A stretch of 64,000 bases of DNA, taken from contig NC_073746.1 of the NCBI RefSeq assembly GCF_029784135.1, positions 51,909,393-51,973,392 on the forward strand. The letters run 5' to 3'. Under the pieces are notes generated by a model, which saw only the letters and a program-made list of their open reading frames with translations, did no database searches and had not been told where the DNA came from. This document shows positions 47,851-59,078 of the stretch, one piece after another. The DNA comes from Toxorhynchites rutilus septentrionalis. Its lineage: Eukaryota > Arthropoda > Insecta > Diptera > Culicidae. Made by a program: the position numbers and the translations under genes. Every line of letters starts with the position of its first letter. Position 1 is the stretch's first letter.

Positions 47851-50800
47851 CCTGTTATTATGCGATTGCACACTACTAACTATTTACTAGCGTATCGAAT
47901 GTTTAATCTAACTATCAGAGTTTCTCCAACTCACCCAACATCTGTCTGATGCAAAAAAAATCTTGAATGTTTATTCTGAATTAATTGATTTTTTATGATA
48001 AAATCTACACTGGAGTGCTGAAACTTTTTCTTCGACCCTCAAGGAGGATGAATAAGCTTTCAAGATGAGCTCAATTTCGTTGAGATGGTAGAAATTGGTA
48101 ACCAAATAAGTAAGTAAATGCTACATTTCCTACAGCACCAAAATTCACTTAATGCATTGCCTCGTTGTTTACAGCTTCGTAAACAATCAACCGTAGTGCT
48201 TCCGGGATTCAGCATGCAGCAAACCAACAAACCATCGACTCGAATAATTACTGTCGCAACCCGTCCGGATCGTTTCAAACAGAGGAAGATACCGCTCCCG
48301 TCGTTAACGGCGAGCGGCGCATTCGGTAGTGAATGCCTTGACATCACAAATATCCCATTTGTTATCTTTTGCCTGGGAATGGGCTTCTCGCTGCATTCTT
48401 CCGTCTCGGCTCAGTCGTGTTTACTGCCAGTGTCATTCTGCATCTAGTGGAAGCAGGCGGCGGAATAATAGGAGGGATTGTATCTCACGAACACACAACT
48501 GCAGGGTAACGAGGTCCTTTGGAGATAGATACACGTTACGTGCTCGATGAAAATTTTATATGTGCATCCGTATGAATTGTATCGAAGCAAAGGTCCGTAC
48601 ATAGAGCGGATGGGATCATTAATTGGAACAATTCATTCGTGCTCTTGGCACAGTGGAATACTACACAATCAGGGTCAATTGTTTTTCATTTAGCGGGAAA
48701 CAATACCGGGAATTCAACGATTCATTTATATACAGCACGCTAAACGATGTTCATTCCTCTGAACAGCTTAAAGTAAAGGGGGCTATACTTTTTGAATAAA
48801 GTGCCATTTCATTTTTCACTTTGACCGCATTCTCTCACTTTCTGTGTGTTATATGCAGCAACTCACATGAAACAACTCGTCTTAATCCTTTTAGAAAAAA
48901 GTTTTCGACGCAGTTTCGCACATGAGCATATGCGGCATCTGCAGTATCTTTGCAGCGCTACAAGCTGTGGATATTAAAAACGAGGATAAATAGATTTGTT
49001 GGAAAAGCAAAAAAAAAAATTCAACACATTGCGATGTTCCGTATGCATTTTACCTACCCACCATTGGAGTAGAAATTTTGCTCCTGCTGCTAAATCCGGA
49101 AGTGCTGGCAGTATAACAAACACGAACAAACAATACTGGTTAACAAATGGATGTTGTCGAGAGAAGCATTGCAACATGGAAGAGTTTATGCCATTAGCAC
49201 AATGATGTCGAAAAACATTTTTTTTCCGCGAAAAGGATAGTAATTTTGGAACACTGCCAGACTGCGAAACTCTTGTGTTTTTTCGCTAGCTAAATCGCGT
49301 GTTGGCGTGAATAAAGCGATATAGAGCTGGGAGCTTTGAACTAAGTAAAAACAACACACTTTTCACGTTATGAAAAAAGCGCCCTTCATTGTAAGAAAAC
49401 AACCACTTTTGCACCATTGTGATGCACCTTGTTCCTGCAAACTCGCTGTTGCAAAACACGGAACACGGGAAGGTGAATAAATAATTTGTTACATTTATCT
49501 TGCTTCACCGTGGCTTATTGCCACCGTCAGGCGATGCGGCGGTAGCAGCTCGGATGCGCTCCATGGCTGGCCAGCAGTTTGGATTTAAGCCTCCGGGTCA
49601 TGGTTCGACTACAATTCACCTATCTGCCTGCTGGTACAAAACAGGAAGCACCTATGCCGTGAATTTTTTTTTATGTATATGTACTTATATATTGTTGTTC
49701 CCATTGCGTGAATACGAACGATGTCGAGGACACTTTTCGTGATATCTGGATGAGCGCCGGAACGAGCAGCGCAATAGCACTTGCATCGCACTATCTGTCA
49801 GCGGAAAAGATTTGCTCGTTTAAGCGCATTGTTGAGAAACGAGTGGCTTTCAACTGAAGCATTTGACTTGAGAACACATGTGAACATACGGGATGGCTTA
49901 CACGGTACAACCAGGATAGATGGGTCTTTATTGCTCGAGTGGAAATATGACTTTTATTGGATGTAGATGCATGCTTATCCGGGTGTTCTGTTTGTCTTTT
50001 GAAATTATTTCACATTACTTTCAATGCACAAAATTCGACAGGTGAAGGGAAACGGTAGCAAGATCAAAAAAGCACCTTAATTGATTAAACTTTTCATGTA
50101 TTGTGCAGTTGAGTTCTGTTCGCCAAAAAAAAGATGGACAGACAACATTGGAAGGAATGGCTTGAAAAGTGTTCGAAAATGCTCGAACAACAGTGAAAAA
50201 AATCATGCAGAATTCTAAATGGTCTCAATGCCATCTTTCTGGTCTGGCTTTTGATCAAGACACCTAGTATCGATCTCAGAACACTGTTACCGATTGTAAT
50301 ATATTCCTGAATAACTCTATCCTGAATTACACTAGACCTGAATTACCTGATCCTGACTTACTCACAATCCGAAATATAACCATCAGTGAATTCAATTTTG
50401 CAATAAAATCACTCAAAATGCTTAATATCAAAGCCGCAAAAATTACATTCACACGCAGAATCATGTTTGATTTTCGGTTTTTGTTTCCCTATTCCTCTTT
50501 TGATCAGTATTCATTGTCATAGGATGGTTTAAATATTCTAGAATAGCATGTAGAAGGGGTTCCCGTCAACAGAAATTTGAAATTCATAATGCAACTATGC
50601 TAATCAATCTTTTGTCCATCATACCCCCACTGTCCGTCTTACCCGCGGCTACCCTATGGAGCGTGATATAATGATTAACCACTTAGCGTACGATTTAATT
50701 TTCAAAAGAGCGGACCAAATGCAAACGCTTCGATGGGCTACGCATTGAGAAAATTCACTACTCTGCTGAGCGTCTTAGCGTCTTGTGATATGCAAGCGCA

Positions 50801-51727
50801 CCACCAGAGAGATTCGATGTTGTACGTGAAACGGTTCAACATGATTTATTGAGAGAAAAAGTGTGGCTCGTTGTACAATGTGACTTTTTTCATTTAAACC
50901 GTATTGGTTCGGCAATATTTGACGATTTGCTTAGGGGGTCCAAATTGCCCCCACTTACCTAACTATCGTTGACCGCGTTTGTTTATGCGACGCGGTTGTC
51001 GTCGTCCGAGGTAATGTTACTGTCGATAGAAAGAATCTATAGCCATGGTATTCTTTGGATTTGTGGTGCCGGTGATATTTTAAAAGTTCAGTGATTTTTT
51101 TAAATTAATAAAATAGTTTCTTCAAATATTTTTGTTCATCGCTTGTGCCTCATATTACCTTAATCGCTTTATTTGCGATTTTCATTATTTCATTATTGAT
51201 TGTAATGACTTTACAAAATAAATTGGAAATTGGATACAACATACATTAGACTAAAAATTGAATATGTTCAAAGTCAGAATAGATTTTCAGAAAACTGAGA
51301 AAAAAACTTATTTTCGGAGCATTTTACATTGAAAAACAGAAATCTTATTCTTTCGCGAAAATGAAAGTTGGATTTTGCACAGATTTTCAATTTCTTTTGA
51401 AATATTTTAATGGAACACAAAAATAAATCATACAATCAAGAATATCTCTGTAGTAACAGGTCTTTTTGGAACACATATGAAAGTTGAATAATATGGTTGA
51501 CTGGACTCGTTGTTGATTTGGTTAAAATATAAGATAAATGTTTTTTTTTTCTTTCACGAAATTTATTATGCATACGCAAATTGAACCCAAAAAATATGTA
51601 GGGGGTGTATATCATGTCCAGGTATTTATTTATTACAAAGAGCAATTCCACCCCAAATCAGCCGATTTTGACTTGACCGTCTCCGTGACCGTGTCAACTA
51701 CTCAAAATTACGATTTCTATTATCAGA
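47851..51727. other. No gene recognised
   Basis: Mixed DNA with few repeats. GC-richer parts at 48118-48550 and 49500-49600 carry overlapping short frames on both strands and no recognisable domain; they may be host non-coding or unseen exons. Around 50620-51000 the composition also changes. Nothing firm can be assigned. Confidence 0.35.
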
Positions 51728-51870
51728 TCTTCTTCTTCTTGGATGGCGATAACGTTCCCAGTGGAAATTTTGCCTTCTTAACATAGGTATTACTTGCGTA
51801 ATTTTCCTTAGTAGTACTTTGTTGAGATTTCTATGCTCTAGAATACGCGACCACAGTGCCACAGAAAGAA
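51728..51870 (-). repeat. SINE 3' body fragment
   Basis: 'ttcttcttcttggatggcga', 'aggtattacttgcgtaattt', 'tttgttgagatttctatg' and 'ctctagaatacgcg' match the SINE at 53439-53714. About 35 bp before 'ctctagaatacg' is deleted and the tRNA head is missing. It lies just left of the mariner element. Confidence 0.65.
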
Positions 51871-51956
51871 AAAAACAATTTTTAAAATTTTCTCAAATAT
51901 CAATACTTTGTGAAATCCTAACGAAATCCTAAGAAAAGTAACATAAAAATGGAATA

Positions 51957-53255
51957 AAGGGTGTGTCACATCAAATTGCATCACGGAAAAAACGCTGTAG
52001 AAATTTAATTTTTAGGAATTATATATTCAGCTTTCGCTTATAATCAGATAAGAGTGTATAGATTACGTTGACCATGCTTCACTGTCAATTTTTGGTAAAT
52101 TTGGAAAAATGTCGTCGAACGAAAAAGAGCGTCGTGAATTAATCCTGTGCACTCATTTCGAAAATCCGGAGTTGTCACATCGGGACATCGGTAAGATGCT
52201 GGGAATCGTCCAATCCACGGTCAGCAGAGTACTAAAACGATACTTCGAGAACCTAACCATCGACCGGAAGGTGAAGAACGGCAAAAATGGATGCTCCGTC
52301 AGTGAAAAAGATCACAAGCGCGTATTTAAGCAGTTTAGACGTGATCCGAGAAGTTCGGTCCGGGATGTCGCCAATAAACTGAATTGGTCAAGTTCATTCA
52401 TCCAGCGGACCAAGCAGCGGGAAGGGCTGCGTACATACAAGGTTCAGAAGGCTCCTAACCACGACGAAAGGCAAAACATGGTGGGGAAGACGCGAGCCCG
52501 GAAGCTGTACACCGAAATGATGACGAAGCCGCATTGCCTGGTAATGGACGACGAAACCTACGTCAAAGCGGACTTTCGTCAGCTGCCGGGCCTGTTGTTC
52601 TTCTCCGCAGAGGACAAATTCAGCGTTCCGGAGGAGATTCGCAAGCAGAAACTATCCAAGTTTGCCAAAAAGTACATGGTGTGGCAAGCGATCTGCTCTT
52701 GCGGAAAGCGGAGCGCCCCCTTCGTGATGACCGGCACGGTAAACAGGCAGGTTTACCTTAAGGAGTGCCTACAGAAGCGCTTACTACCACTTTTGAAGCA
52801 GCACGAGGGCCCGACCATCTTCTGGCCGGATCTCGCTTCGTGCCACTATTCAAAGGACGTGTTGGAGTGGTACGAAGCCAACGGGGTCACCTTCGTGCCA
52901 AAGGAAATGAACCCGCCCAACGCGCCGGAGCTTCGCCCAATAGAGAAATATTGGGCGATTATGAAGCAGGCCCTCCGGAAGAACCCAAAAGTTGTCAAAT
53001 CGGAGGCGGACTCCAAGAGAAAATGGATTTTCTGTTCAAAAAAAACTACAACCTGACGTTGTACAGAACCTTATGGACGGGGTAAAGAGGATGGTGCGAG
53101 CATACGGGCTTGGGCTCGAAGTATGAATAAAAAGAAAATGCCAAAAGTTGTTTAATAGTTTTTATTTTACTGTCTAAAATTTTCAAAAGGATCGGTCTAC
53201 TGGGCGAATTTCTACAGCGTTTTTTCCGTGATGCAATTTGATGTGACACACCCTT
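51957..53255 (+). mobile_element. IS630-Tc1-mariner DD37E transposon, complete
   Basis: A 1299-bp unit flanked by TA (51955-51956 and 53256-53257). The terminal inverted repeats begin AAGGGTGTGTCACATCAAAT and pair over about 50 bp (the right copy occupies about 53206-53255). One transposase ORF lies inside. The family matches the DD37E clade (ITmD37E) first described from mosquitoes. A second copy of the left end lies at 57345-57363 and 63875-64000, so the family is repetitive here. The element could still be mobilised in trans because both ends look intact. Confidence 0.92.
52109..53056 (+). pseudogene. DD37E transposase with C-terminal frameshift
   Basis: A 315-residue cut-and-paste transposase. 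A helix-turn-helix near residues 22-45 (LSHRDIGKMLGIVQSTVSRV) and a second DNA-binding part around 75-105 would bind the inverted repeats. The catalytic residues are D148 (MDDETY), D241 (FWPDLAS) and E279 (LRPIEKYW). Between D241 and E279 there are exactly 37 residues, which defines the DD37E group. The frame is open throughout the core. In the A-run at 53038-53045 the frame slips: the present frame ends SKKTTT, while the next frame continues KKLQPDVV to YGLGLEV and stops at 53124-53126. A one-base A-run change thus replaces about 25 C-terminal residues. Start at 52109 gives the natural MSSNEKERRE beginning. Activity is doubtful but not excluded. Confidence 0.88.
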
Positions 53256-53427
53256 TATAAATGCGTACATGAAAAAACTATATAAGATGTGTTATCGAGA
53301 TATAACCAATTTTATATGAAAAAATCATTTTTGAGAATTAATGGTTAATACATACTGCTACTGGACATCTCGACGATTAGAATATTTCTAACATAAAATG
53401 AAATTTTTGAGTAACATTTTTGACAGT

Positions 53428-53725
53428 GCATTCTAAATGTTCTTCTTCTTCTTCAATGGCACTAAAGTTCCTAGAGGAACTTCGCCGTCTCAACGTAGTA
53501 TTACTTGCGTCATTTTTATTAGTACTTAGTTGAGATTTCTATGCCAAATAAGACGCCTTGAATGCATTCTGAGTGGCAAGCTCTAGAATACGCGTGATCA
53601 CAGTGCAAGTCGGAGGAAATTTCTTTGACGAAAAATTCCCCCGACCAGAACGAGAATCGAACCCGAACACCCGGCATGTTAGTTATGACGCTAACCACTC
53701 GGCCACGGGAGCACGCATTCAAAAT
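53428..53725 (-). mobile_element. tRNA-derived SINE, second family, complete
   Basis: On the minus strand it starts with a tRNA-like head near 53714: A-box-like TGGCCGAGTGGTTAGCG and a good B-box GGTTCGATTCT. A ~200-bp body follows, ending in GAAGAAGAAGAAGA. gcattctaaat (53428-53438) and gcattcaaaat (53715-53725) form an 11-bp target-site duplication with one mismatch. Decayed copies of its body lie at 51728-51870 and 38563-38690. No protein. Confidence 0.8.
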
Positions 53726-54286
53726 ATTATTTTTTTTAAAATAGCTCATTGATTTTCCAACAACTTTCTCGTATATGATATTTTGATCATACATCTATAT
53801 TTCGAGTTATGATCTTTTTGCAAAACAGTTCAATGATTCTGGATGCCCTTTGAAAAAATCAGTCGTAATTTAAAATGGTCATCTGATAATGAAAATTGTT
53901 ACACTTTTCCAAATTACTTCTGTTTGATTGAAATATGTTATACATTTCGCCTACTGCTTCGCCATTATGTGTATGACATTGCACAATGGTCCAGGGAACG
54001 ATTTTTTTATGTTGCATTAGGATGAACGTGAAAAAAAGTCTCTAACATTGATATTTCAAATTTTATAAAATGTTAGAGACTTTTTTTTCATAGATAGACT
54101 GTCTTCGGACGATTTTATCAAGTCGAACATCTAGCAATGCAGAACTTGACAATATCTTAATCCTGCTTTAAACTATTTATGTTTTTCCCCATAAATTCAT
54201 TATTTCAAATTTAGTTTACTCAAATACAAAAAAATAATACATTTTTGAAAATTTCGTTTTAATTATGTAGAGTCAAATGTGCACTT

Positions 54287-55205
54287 GTGCACATTTTTGT
54301 ACTTTGTGCTCTTCAAGATGCCGGAACAATTTCGCGTATACTCGGACAAGAATATTCTGCTATCGAGGTGTTATTGGACGGTGTAGAACGATGTAATCTG
54401 ATTCAATGCAGTACGATTCGAAACTATAACCAGCGTCAGTTGGACCTGATATTTGTCAGTGATAGAACGGCTTGTTCAGTAGCCACAACTGTCGACCCAC
54501 TTGTGCCGTTGGACAGCCATCATCCAGCCCTTATATTTACACTTGAGAACATTGAGCACTTGAAATACGAAGATGTCGTCGACCCCAGGTCACTGAACTA
54601 CAGACGGATGAACTTCACTGAGTTGACTGAAGGTTTGGAATTGACTGACTGGTCTGCTGTTCTTAGCTGTACAGATGTTGATGAGTCGATTAATCAGTTT
54701 GGCTTCATCGTGAACAACTTGCTCATGAGCCATACTCCCCGATTCAAACCATCACCTAAGCCATCACGGTTCAACGGCAGGCTTCGGAACTTGAAAACCA
54801 AACGCTTGACGGCGCTTCGGAGATATTCATCGAAACGGTGTATGTATTCGAAGACTGAATTCAAGGAAGCATGTTCTGCTTACTGTGCATACAATCGTCA
54901 AAGATATGCTGGTTATGTGAGGAGAACCCAGGAGCAATTACGTCGCAATCCAAGGATGTTTCGGTTGTTTGTGAAATCAAAGCACAAGGAAGATGGTTTA
55001 CCCCTGACTATGTCACTCGGTACCTCTACAGCCTCGACGAACGAAACTAAATGACAAAAAAAAGGTGAAAAGCGGTCTGTAAGTAACTACAGAGGAATCA
55101 CTTCGCTGTGCGCTGGCTCTAAGCTGCTGGAAATAATTGTGAGTGATGTAATTCGCTTCAGCTGCAGGAGTTACATTGCTCAAGAACAACATGGTTCCGT
55201 ACAGA
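54287..55205 (+). pseudogene. Non-LTR retrotransposon fragment (endonuclease end to reverse-transcriptase start)
   Basis: The first ORF (54287-55054, 255 residues) carries the end of an AP-type endonuclease: QLDLIFVSD at residues 51-59 and PLDSHHPALIFTL at 75-86, where SDH-type motifs lie. A basic linker with YRRMNFTELTEGLE and AYCAYNRQRYAGYVRRTQEQ follows. After the TGA, another frame from 55076 reads SVSNYRGITSLCAGSKLLEI and then SYIAQEQHG, the beginning of a reverse transcriptase. The segment between them is shortened and similarity ends near 55205, before the catalytic aspartates. It is a 5'- and 3'-truncated dead copy. It is not the same element as the LINE at 57364. The start codon given is simply the first ATG in the open frame. 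Confidence 0.7.
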
Positions 55206-55612
55206 GTTTGAGTTGTGCATCGGTTCGCGACGGACGTGTGCTTTCACGCTCGGTTTTTTGTTACGAGGTGTGCCAGTTGAACGTGTGTTATGTGCGTAAA
55301 AGTGGGCATTTTTGAAGGCCAATGTAGGAGCTTGTCGCGATTCAATGAAATAAAACCTTTCCGCTCAGAAGATACGTGAATTTTTGCTACAAAAGGGCTA
55401 TGTTGATAAGGGATCTTAGTTATCGATGAGAAAATGGTTGCGCATCCCCATTCGGGTTTCGGTGTTTTTCAGTTCCCTAAATGAGCTGTGTGTGCGTGTG
55501 TCGGAATTATGTGCAGCGAGAGAAACGAAATTCTCATTTTTCGAAGCCAACACAGCGAGTGTAAGTCGAAGCGGCGTTCGAATGAAGATGAGGTTTCCTG
55601 CCTTGTTGTGAG
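55206..55612. other. Unassigned, GC-richer
   Basis: No repeat match. Short overlapping frames on both strands, no domain. With 55792-55874 it could be an untranslated host exon interrupted by the SINE: AGA|GTGAGT at 55875 resembles a splice donor. Weak. Confidence 0.2.
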
Positions 55613-55791
55613 AGTATCACCGAAGGAGGGGATCTGGCGTAGTGGTAACATCCATGCCTCTCACGCTAAAGGTCACGAGTTCAATTCTCACTCCCGACAT
55701 TCTTCCAAAAATGGAAGTAAAAGTGACGAACCAGCCAAATGAGTTGAAAGTCACTATAATACAGATATAAAAAAAAAAAGTATCACCGAAG
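55613..55791 (+). mobile_element. tRNA-derived SINE, complete, plus strand
   Basis: Same family as 45-215. The 13-bp AGTATCACCGAAG lies at 55613-55625 and 55779-55791, bounding the element 55626-55778. Order: A-box-like TGGCGTAGTGGT (about 55633), B-box-like GGTCACGAGTTCAATTC (about 55670), short body, tail 'atataaaaaaaaaa'. The perfect 13-bp duplication suggests a relatively young insertion. Confidence 0.9.
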
Positions 55792-57343
55792 AAAGCCTCT
55801 AATGTACAGGAGCAGCAGGAAGCCGTGAGGAGCGCAAGAGGCGACGTTCAGCTGTGCTCACACACATTGGCAGAGTGAGTTTGAATTAGCCAGCACATTT
55901 CTTAAGCTAAGTACATAGTATCTGCATTTGTGTTTCTTTTTTCTGTCGAACTATGGGCCTGATTGCGAGTGTCGTTTCAGGATGGGAGCGAAGTGGTTTT
56001 ATGCAGTTCATTTCGTTTTCACCGTGGGGTGGCGTTTTTGGTCAGACCCTATGTGTTCGTGTTCGTGTTCGTTATTGAAGTAGTGAATTCGTTGATCGTT
56101 GAAATCATAAGCTGAGGAGTGAAGTGTGAAGCATATATATATATATATATTTTTTTTTTCCCTATATTTATTAAAAGTAATATCGAGAACTTTTTTGTAT
56201 CCATGTTTTGTGGCTCAAACTGTTGCTTACCTAAGGCGAAGTTCCATCTGTTCAACGTGCTACATGCTACAAATCAATGGTTCTTGCTTATTGGAGAGTC
56301 TCTCTTTACGACATAATTGGTCTTGTCGAGTAATGTTGGCTGCACTCAATGGCCTGCGGATCGGTGCGGTGGTGTAGCACGACAATATTGGAACAACTAC
56401 GTCATTTATTGACGATTATCCTAACTCACCACAATAATGGAAGAACAGAATCATAAAAAAAAACATCAGAACAGATATGTTGGAGCAGTGAGCGTTTGCA
56501 TACTGCTGTGTAGTGGCTGAGGTGGAAACAAAATAAAAAATTGCGCAATCATATCCATTGTTGTTTACCATTGACTTGTGGGATGTAGCATGTTGAATGG
56601 ATGGAGGCCGCCTTTAGCGTTAGCGTTGTCTTAACGTTACTGTGTAGATGAATTGCACTTCAGTTGTAGCCTGTTAGTGGTGGTTTAGGCGTGATAATAC
56701 AACACTGCTCTTTTAAGAGTATATACAGAAAACTTTAGGATATTAATTTTCAGATTGGAAAATACATGAAGATGATATAAAAATGGCCTAGTACTTAGTA
56801 TTTATGTGGATAAATATGTGCTTTTGTGTAGTTTTTAGATTGTTTTGTAGTGAAAACAGCAACATATCTCCGGGAGATTGATTTTAGAAGAGTTTCTTCG
56901 GTTACCTTCTCAGGTTTCCCAAAAATAACGCTTCACCAACGCGATTGAAGTTAGATAAAATTACATGCGATTAAACAATAGAATATATAGATGAGTCAAT
57001 TAATTTTACAGGTTTTCCTTTTTAGGATAGCTAAAGATAATCTGGGGATCAGTGACATATGAGATTTTTAGATTTTGGTTTCGTCGAGTGATAGTTCGCG
57101 TTTACATAACCACACCACTTGCCGCAGTGAATCTTGATTATTACCTCTTCCCACTAACAACTATCCCTTCCATGATAATCGCTAGGTAACCACGCTATAG
57201 AGGTGACCCTTCTGGCCTTCGGGCGGCGATTATCATACTAACATTCCTTCCCTTCCACTGGTAACTGTAAGGACGTGGCCGGCGTCGTTATTGACCATTT
57301 AAAGCTTGAATCACCGAAAATTGCACAACGAGAATGATTTGCT
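55792..57343. other. No gene recognised
   Basis: Non-coding. An (AT)8 microsatellite starts near 56135. A GC-rich segment at 57130-57300 contrasts with its surroundings ('cttcgggcggcgattatcat', 'gacgtggccggcgtcgtt') and looks like a repeat-element UTR fragment, but I cannot pair it inside the window. Confidence 0.35.
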
Positions 57344-57680
57344 AAAGGGTGTGTCACATCAAAAACGAACGAATGGTGTTGTGTTTTACTAGTGCAGAAT
57401 CAGTGGTAAAATTGGTGAAAACAAAGTGTCGTGATTCAATTTTACCATAGGAATTTCGCTGGTGAAATACACTGATGTATTTGGCGAGCAAAAGATAAGT
57501 TTTCATGTATATTTTGTGTTCATAAATTATAATCAAATAGCTGATAGAAACGGGCATTCAAGTAGCTTAAATCATTAATCACTGTAGTGGTGGTAGTGTT
57601 GAGCTTGAGTGCCTAAAGCTTCAGTTAAATCCGCTGCTGATCTATAGAGTGTTCTCTTAGCACTTTCTATCAACAGGCGC

Positions 57681-59060
57681 TTGTGTTGTTGTTTGTTTTC
57701 GTTCTTCCGCACGGGCCGGCCGATGGCCGGTACACATGCGAACAATAGCGAATGTGTGGATATGGGTCTCGTAGACATGTGCAGTCGCTGTTGTGAGAGG
57801 ATAAACGATCCAAACACAGAAGCGATAGCGTGTTACGGTAGGTGTCATGAGACTATTCATATCGATTGTTTACCGAATGCGGTGCGTGCTAATATCGATA
57901 TTTTGAAGAAAATTAAAAATGCCGTTTTTGTATGCGACACATGTTTGGTGTTACATGAAAATGGGTTCGGGAACAACCATTTCGACGATTCCGTTGGTAA
58001 AATTTTAAATGATATTAAAGAGCTGAAATGTTTGGTTGAATTGGCCAACAATTTTGAGCTCAAAGTTAAAGAAGCGGTACGGGCGGAAATTAGAAATTTG
58101 TTCAAAACCAATAATGATATAAATACGAATTCAGAGGAAACACCTCAGCGGTACAATTTACGTTCAAATTCAAAAAAACGTAGACGTGATGAGCAAGCTA
58201 TTCACAATGAAAACGCAACTTCACTAAGTTTCGCTGCGGTATTGAAAGACGCAAAGAAAACAACTGGAAATGTAGCTAAAGTTGAGAGTAACAATAAACA
58301 GAAAACTTTGACCAGGGAAAAAATTTTAATCATAAAGCCAAAAACTACGCAGGAATCTGATATTACTAGAAAAATGTTAAAAGATAATGTCAATCCCAAA
58401 GGATTGAATATAAATGGATTGCGAAACGGGAAGAATGGTACAGTTGTTGTCTCTGCTTCAGATAAAACCTCAATTGAGTTAATCAAGGTTAATGTTGAGA
58501 AAAAACTGGGTCAAGACTACGAGGTTAAGATACCAGAAGCATTGAGACCGACGATCAAAATTATAGGATTTAGCGAAGAAATGAATGAAAATGATTTGAA
58601 AGTTGCGTTGTTGAAACAGAACCCTTCGTTGGACAAAACCAAACATTTCGAAGTAAGAAAAATCTATTGTAATAATAAAATGAAATATAATAAATACAGT
58701 GCTATAATAGAAGTCGATGGGGATACTTATAATAAAATGATAGAGACTAAATCAGTATTTTGCGGGTTTGAAAAATGTCGAGTTATTGATGGATTGAGGA
58801 TTCTAAGATGCTTCAAATGCTGTGAATATGGTCACAAAATTGTCGACTGCCAAGCAAAACACAGCGTGTGTCCGAAATGTGGCAAAAATCATGAATTCAA
58901 GAACTGTACATCCGAAGAAATTCAATGTTCAAATTGTAACAAAATTAAAAACGAACGAAGAATAGACATAGATACGAAACATTTCGCGTGGAGTACAAAC
59001 TGCCCTATATTCCTCCGAAACTACGAGAGGAAAAAGGAACAGGTGGACTTCTCTATTTAA
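57681..59060 (+). CDS. LINE ORF1 protein: PHD-like finger plus zinc knuckles
   Basis: An intact 459-codon frame. If the first ATG is used the protein starts MCCCLFSFFR; the in-frame ATG at 57723 (residue 15, MAGTHANNSE) gives a more typical start. Residues about 32-92 form a C4HC3 PHD-like finger: CSRC, CYGRC, H..C in IHIDC, and CDTC. A basic segment (KKRRR near residue 165) follows, then a probable RRM-like region, then C-terminal knuckles from about residue 375: CFKCCEYGHKIVDC (CX2CX4HX4C), CPKCGKNHEFKNC and a third, looser CSNC...C. Such proteins bind element RNA and chaperone target-primed reverse transcription. ORF2 follows in the same reading frame after a single TAA. Confidence 0.85.
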   Translation: MCCCLFSFFRTGRPMAGTHANNSECVDMGLVDMCSRCCERINDPNTEAIACYGRCHETIHIDCLPNAVRANIDILKKIKNAVFVCDTCLVLHENGFGNNHFDDSVGKILNDIKELKCLVELANNFELKVKEAVRAEIRNLFKTNNDINTNSEETPQRYNLRSNSKKRRRDEQAIHNENATSLSFAAVLKDAKKTTGNVAKVESNNKQKTLTREKILIIKPKTTQESDITRKMLKDNVNPKGLNINGLRNGKNGTVVVSASDKTSIELIKVNVEKKLGQDYEVKIPEALRPTIKIIGFSEEMNENDLKVALLKQNPSLDKTKHFEVRKIYCNNKMKYNKYSAIIEVDGDTYNKMIETKSVFCGFEKCRVIDGLRILRCFKCCEYGHKIVDCQAKHSVCPKCGKNHEFKNCTSEEIQCSNCNKIKNERRIDIDTKHFAWSTNCPIFLRNYERKKEQVDFSI

Positions 59061-59078
59061 CCACCCAAGAAAGGAGAA

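Noticed and set aside
48118..48550. Overlapping 109- and 73-residue frames as a host gene
   Set aside because: No domain, no splice context, and opposing frames of similar length; not distinguishable from chance.
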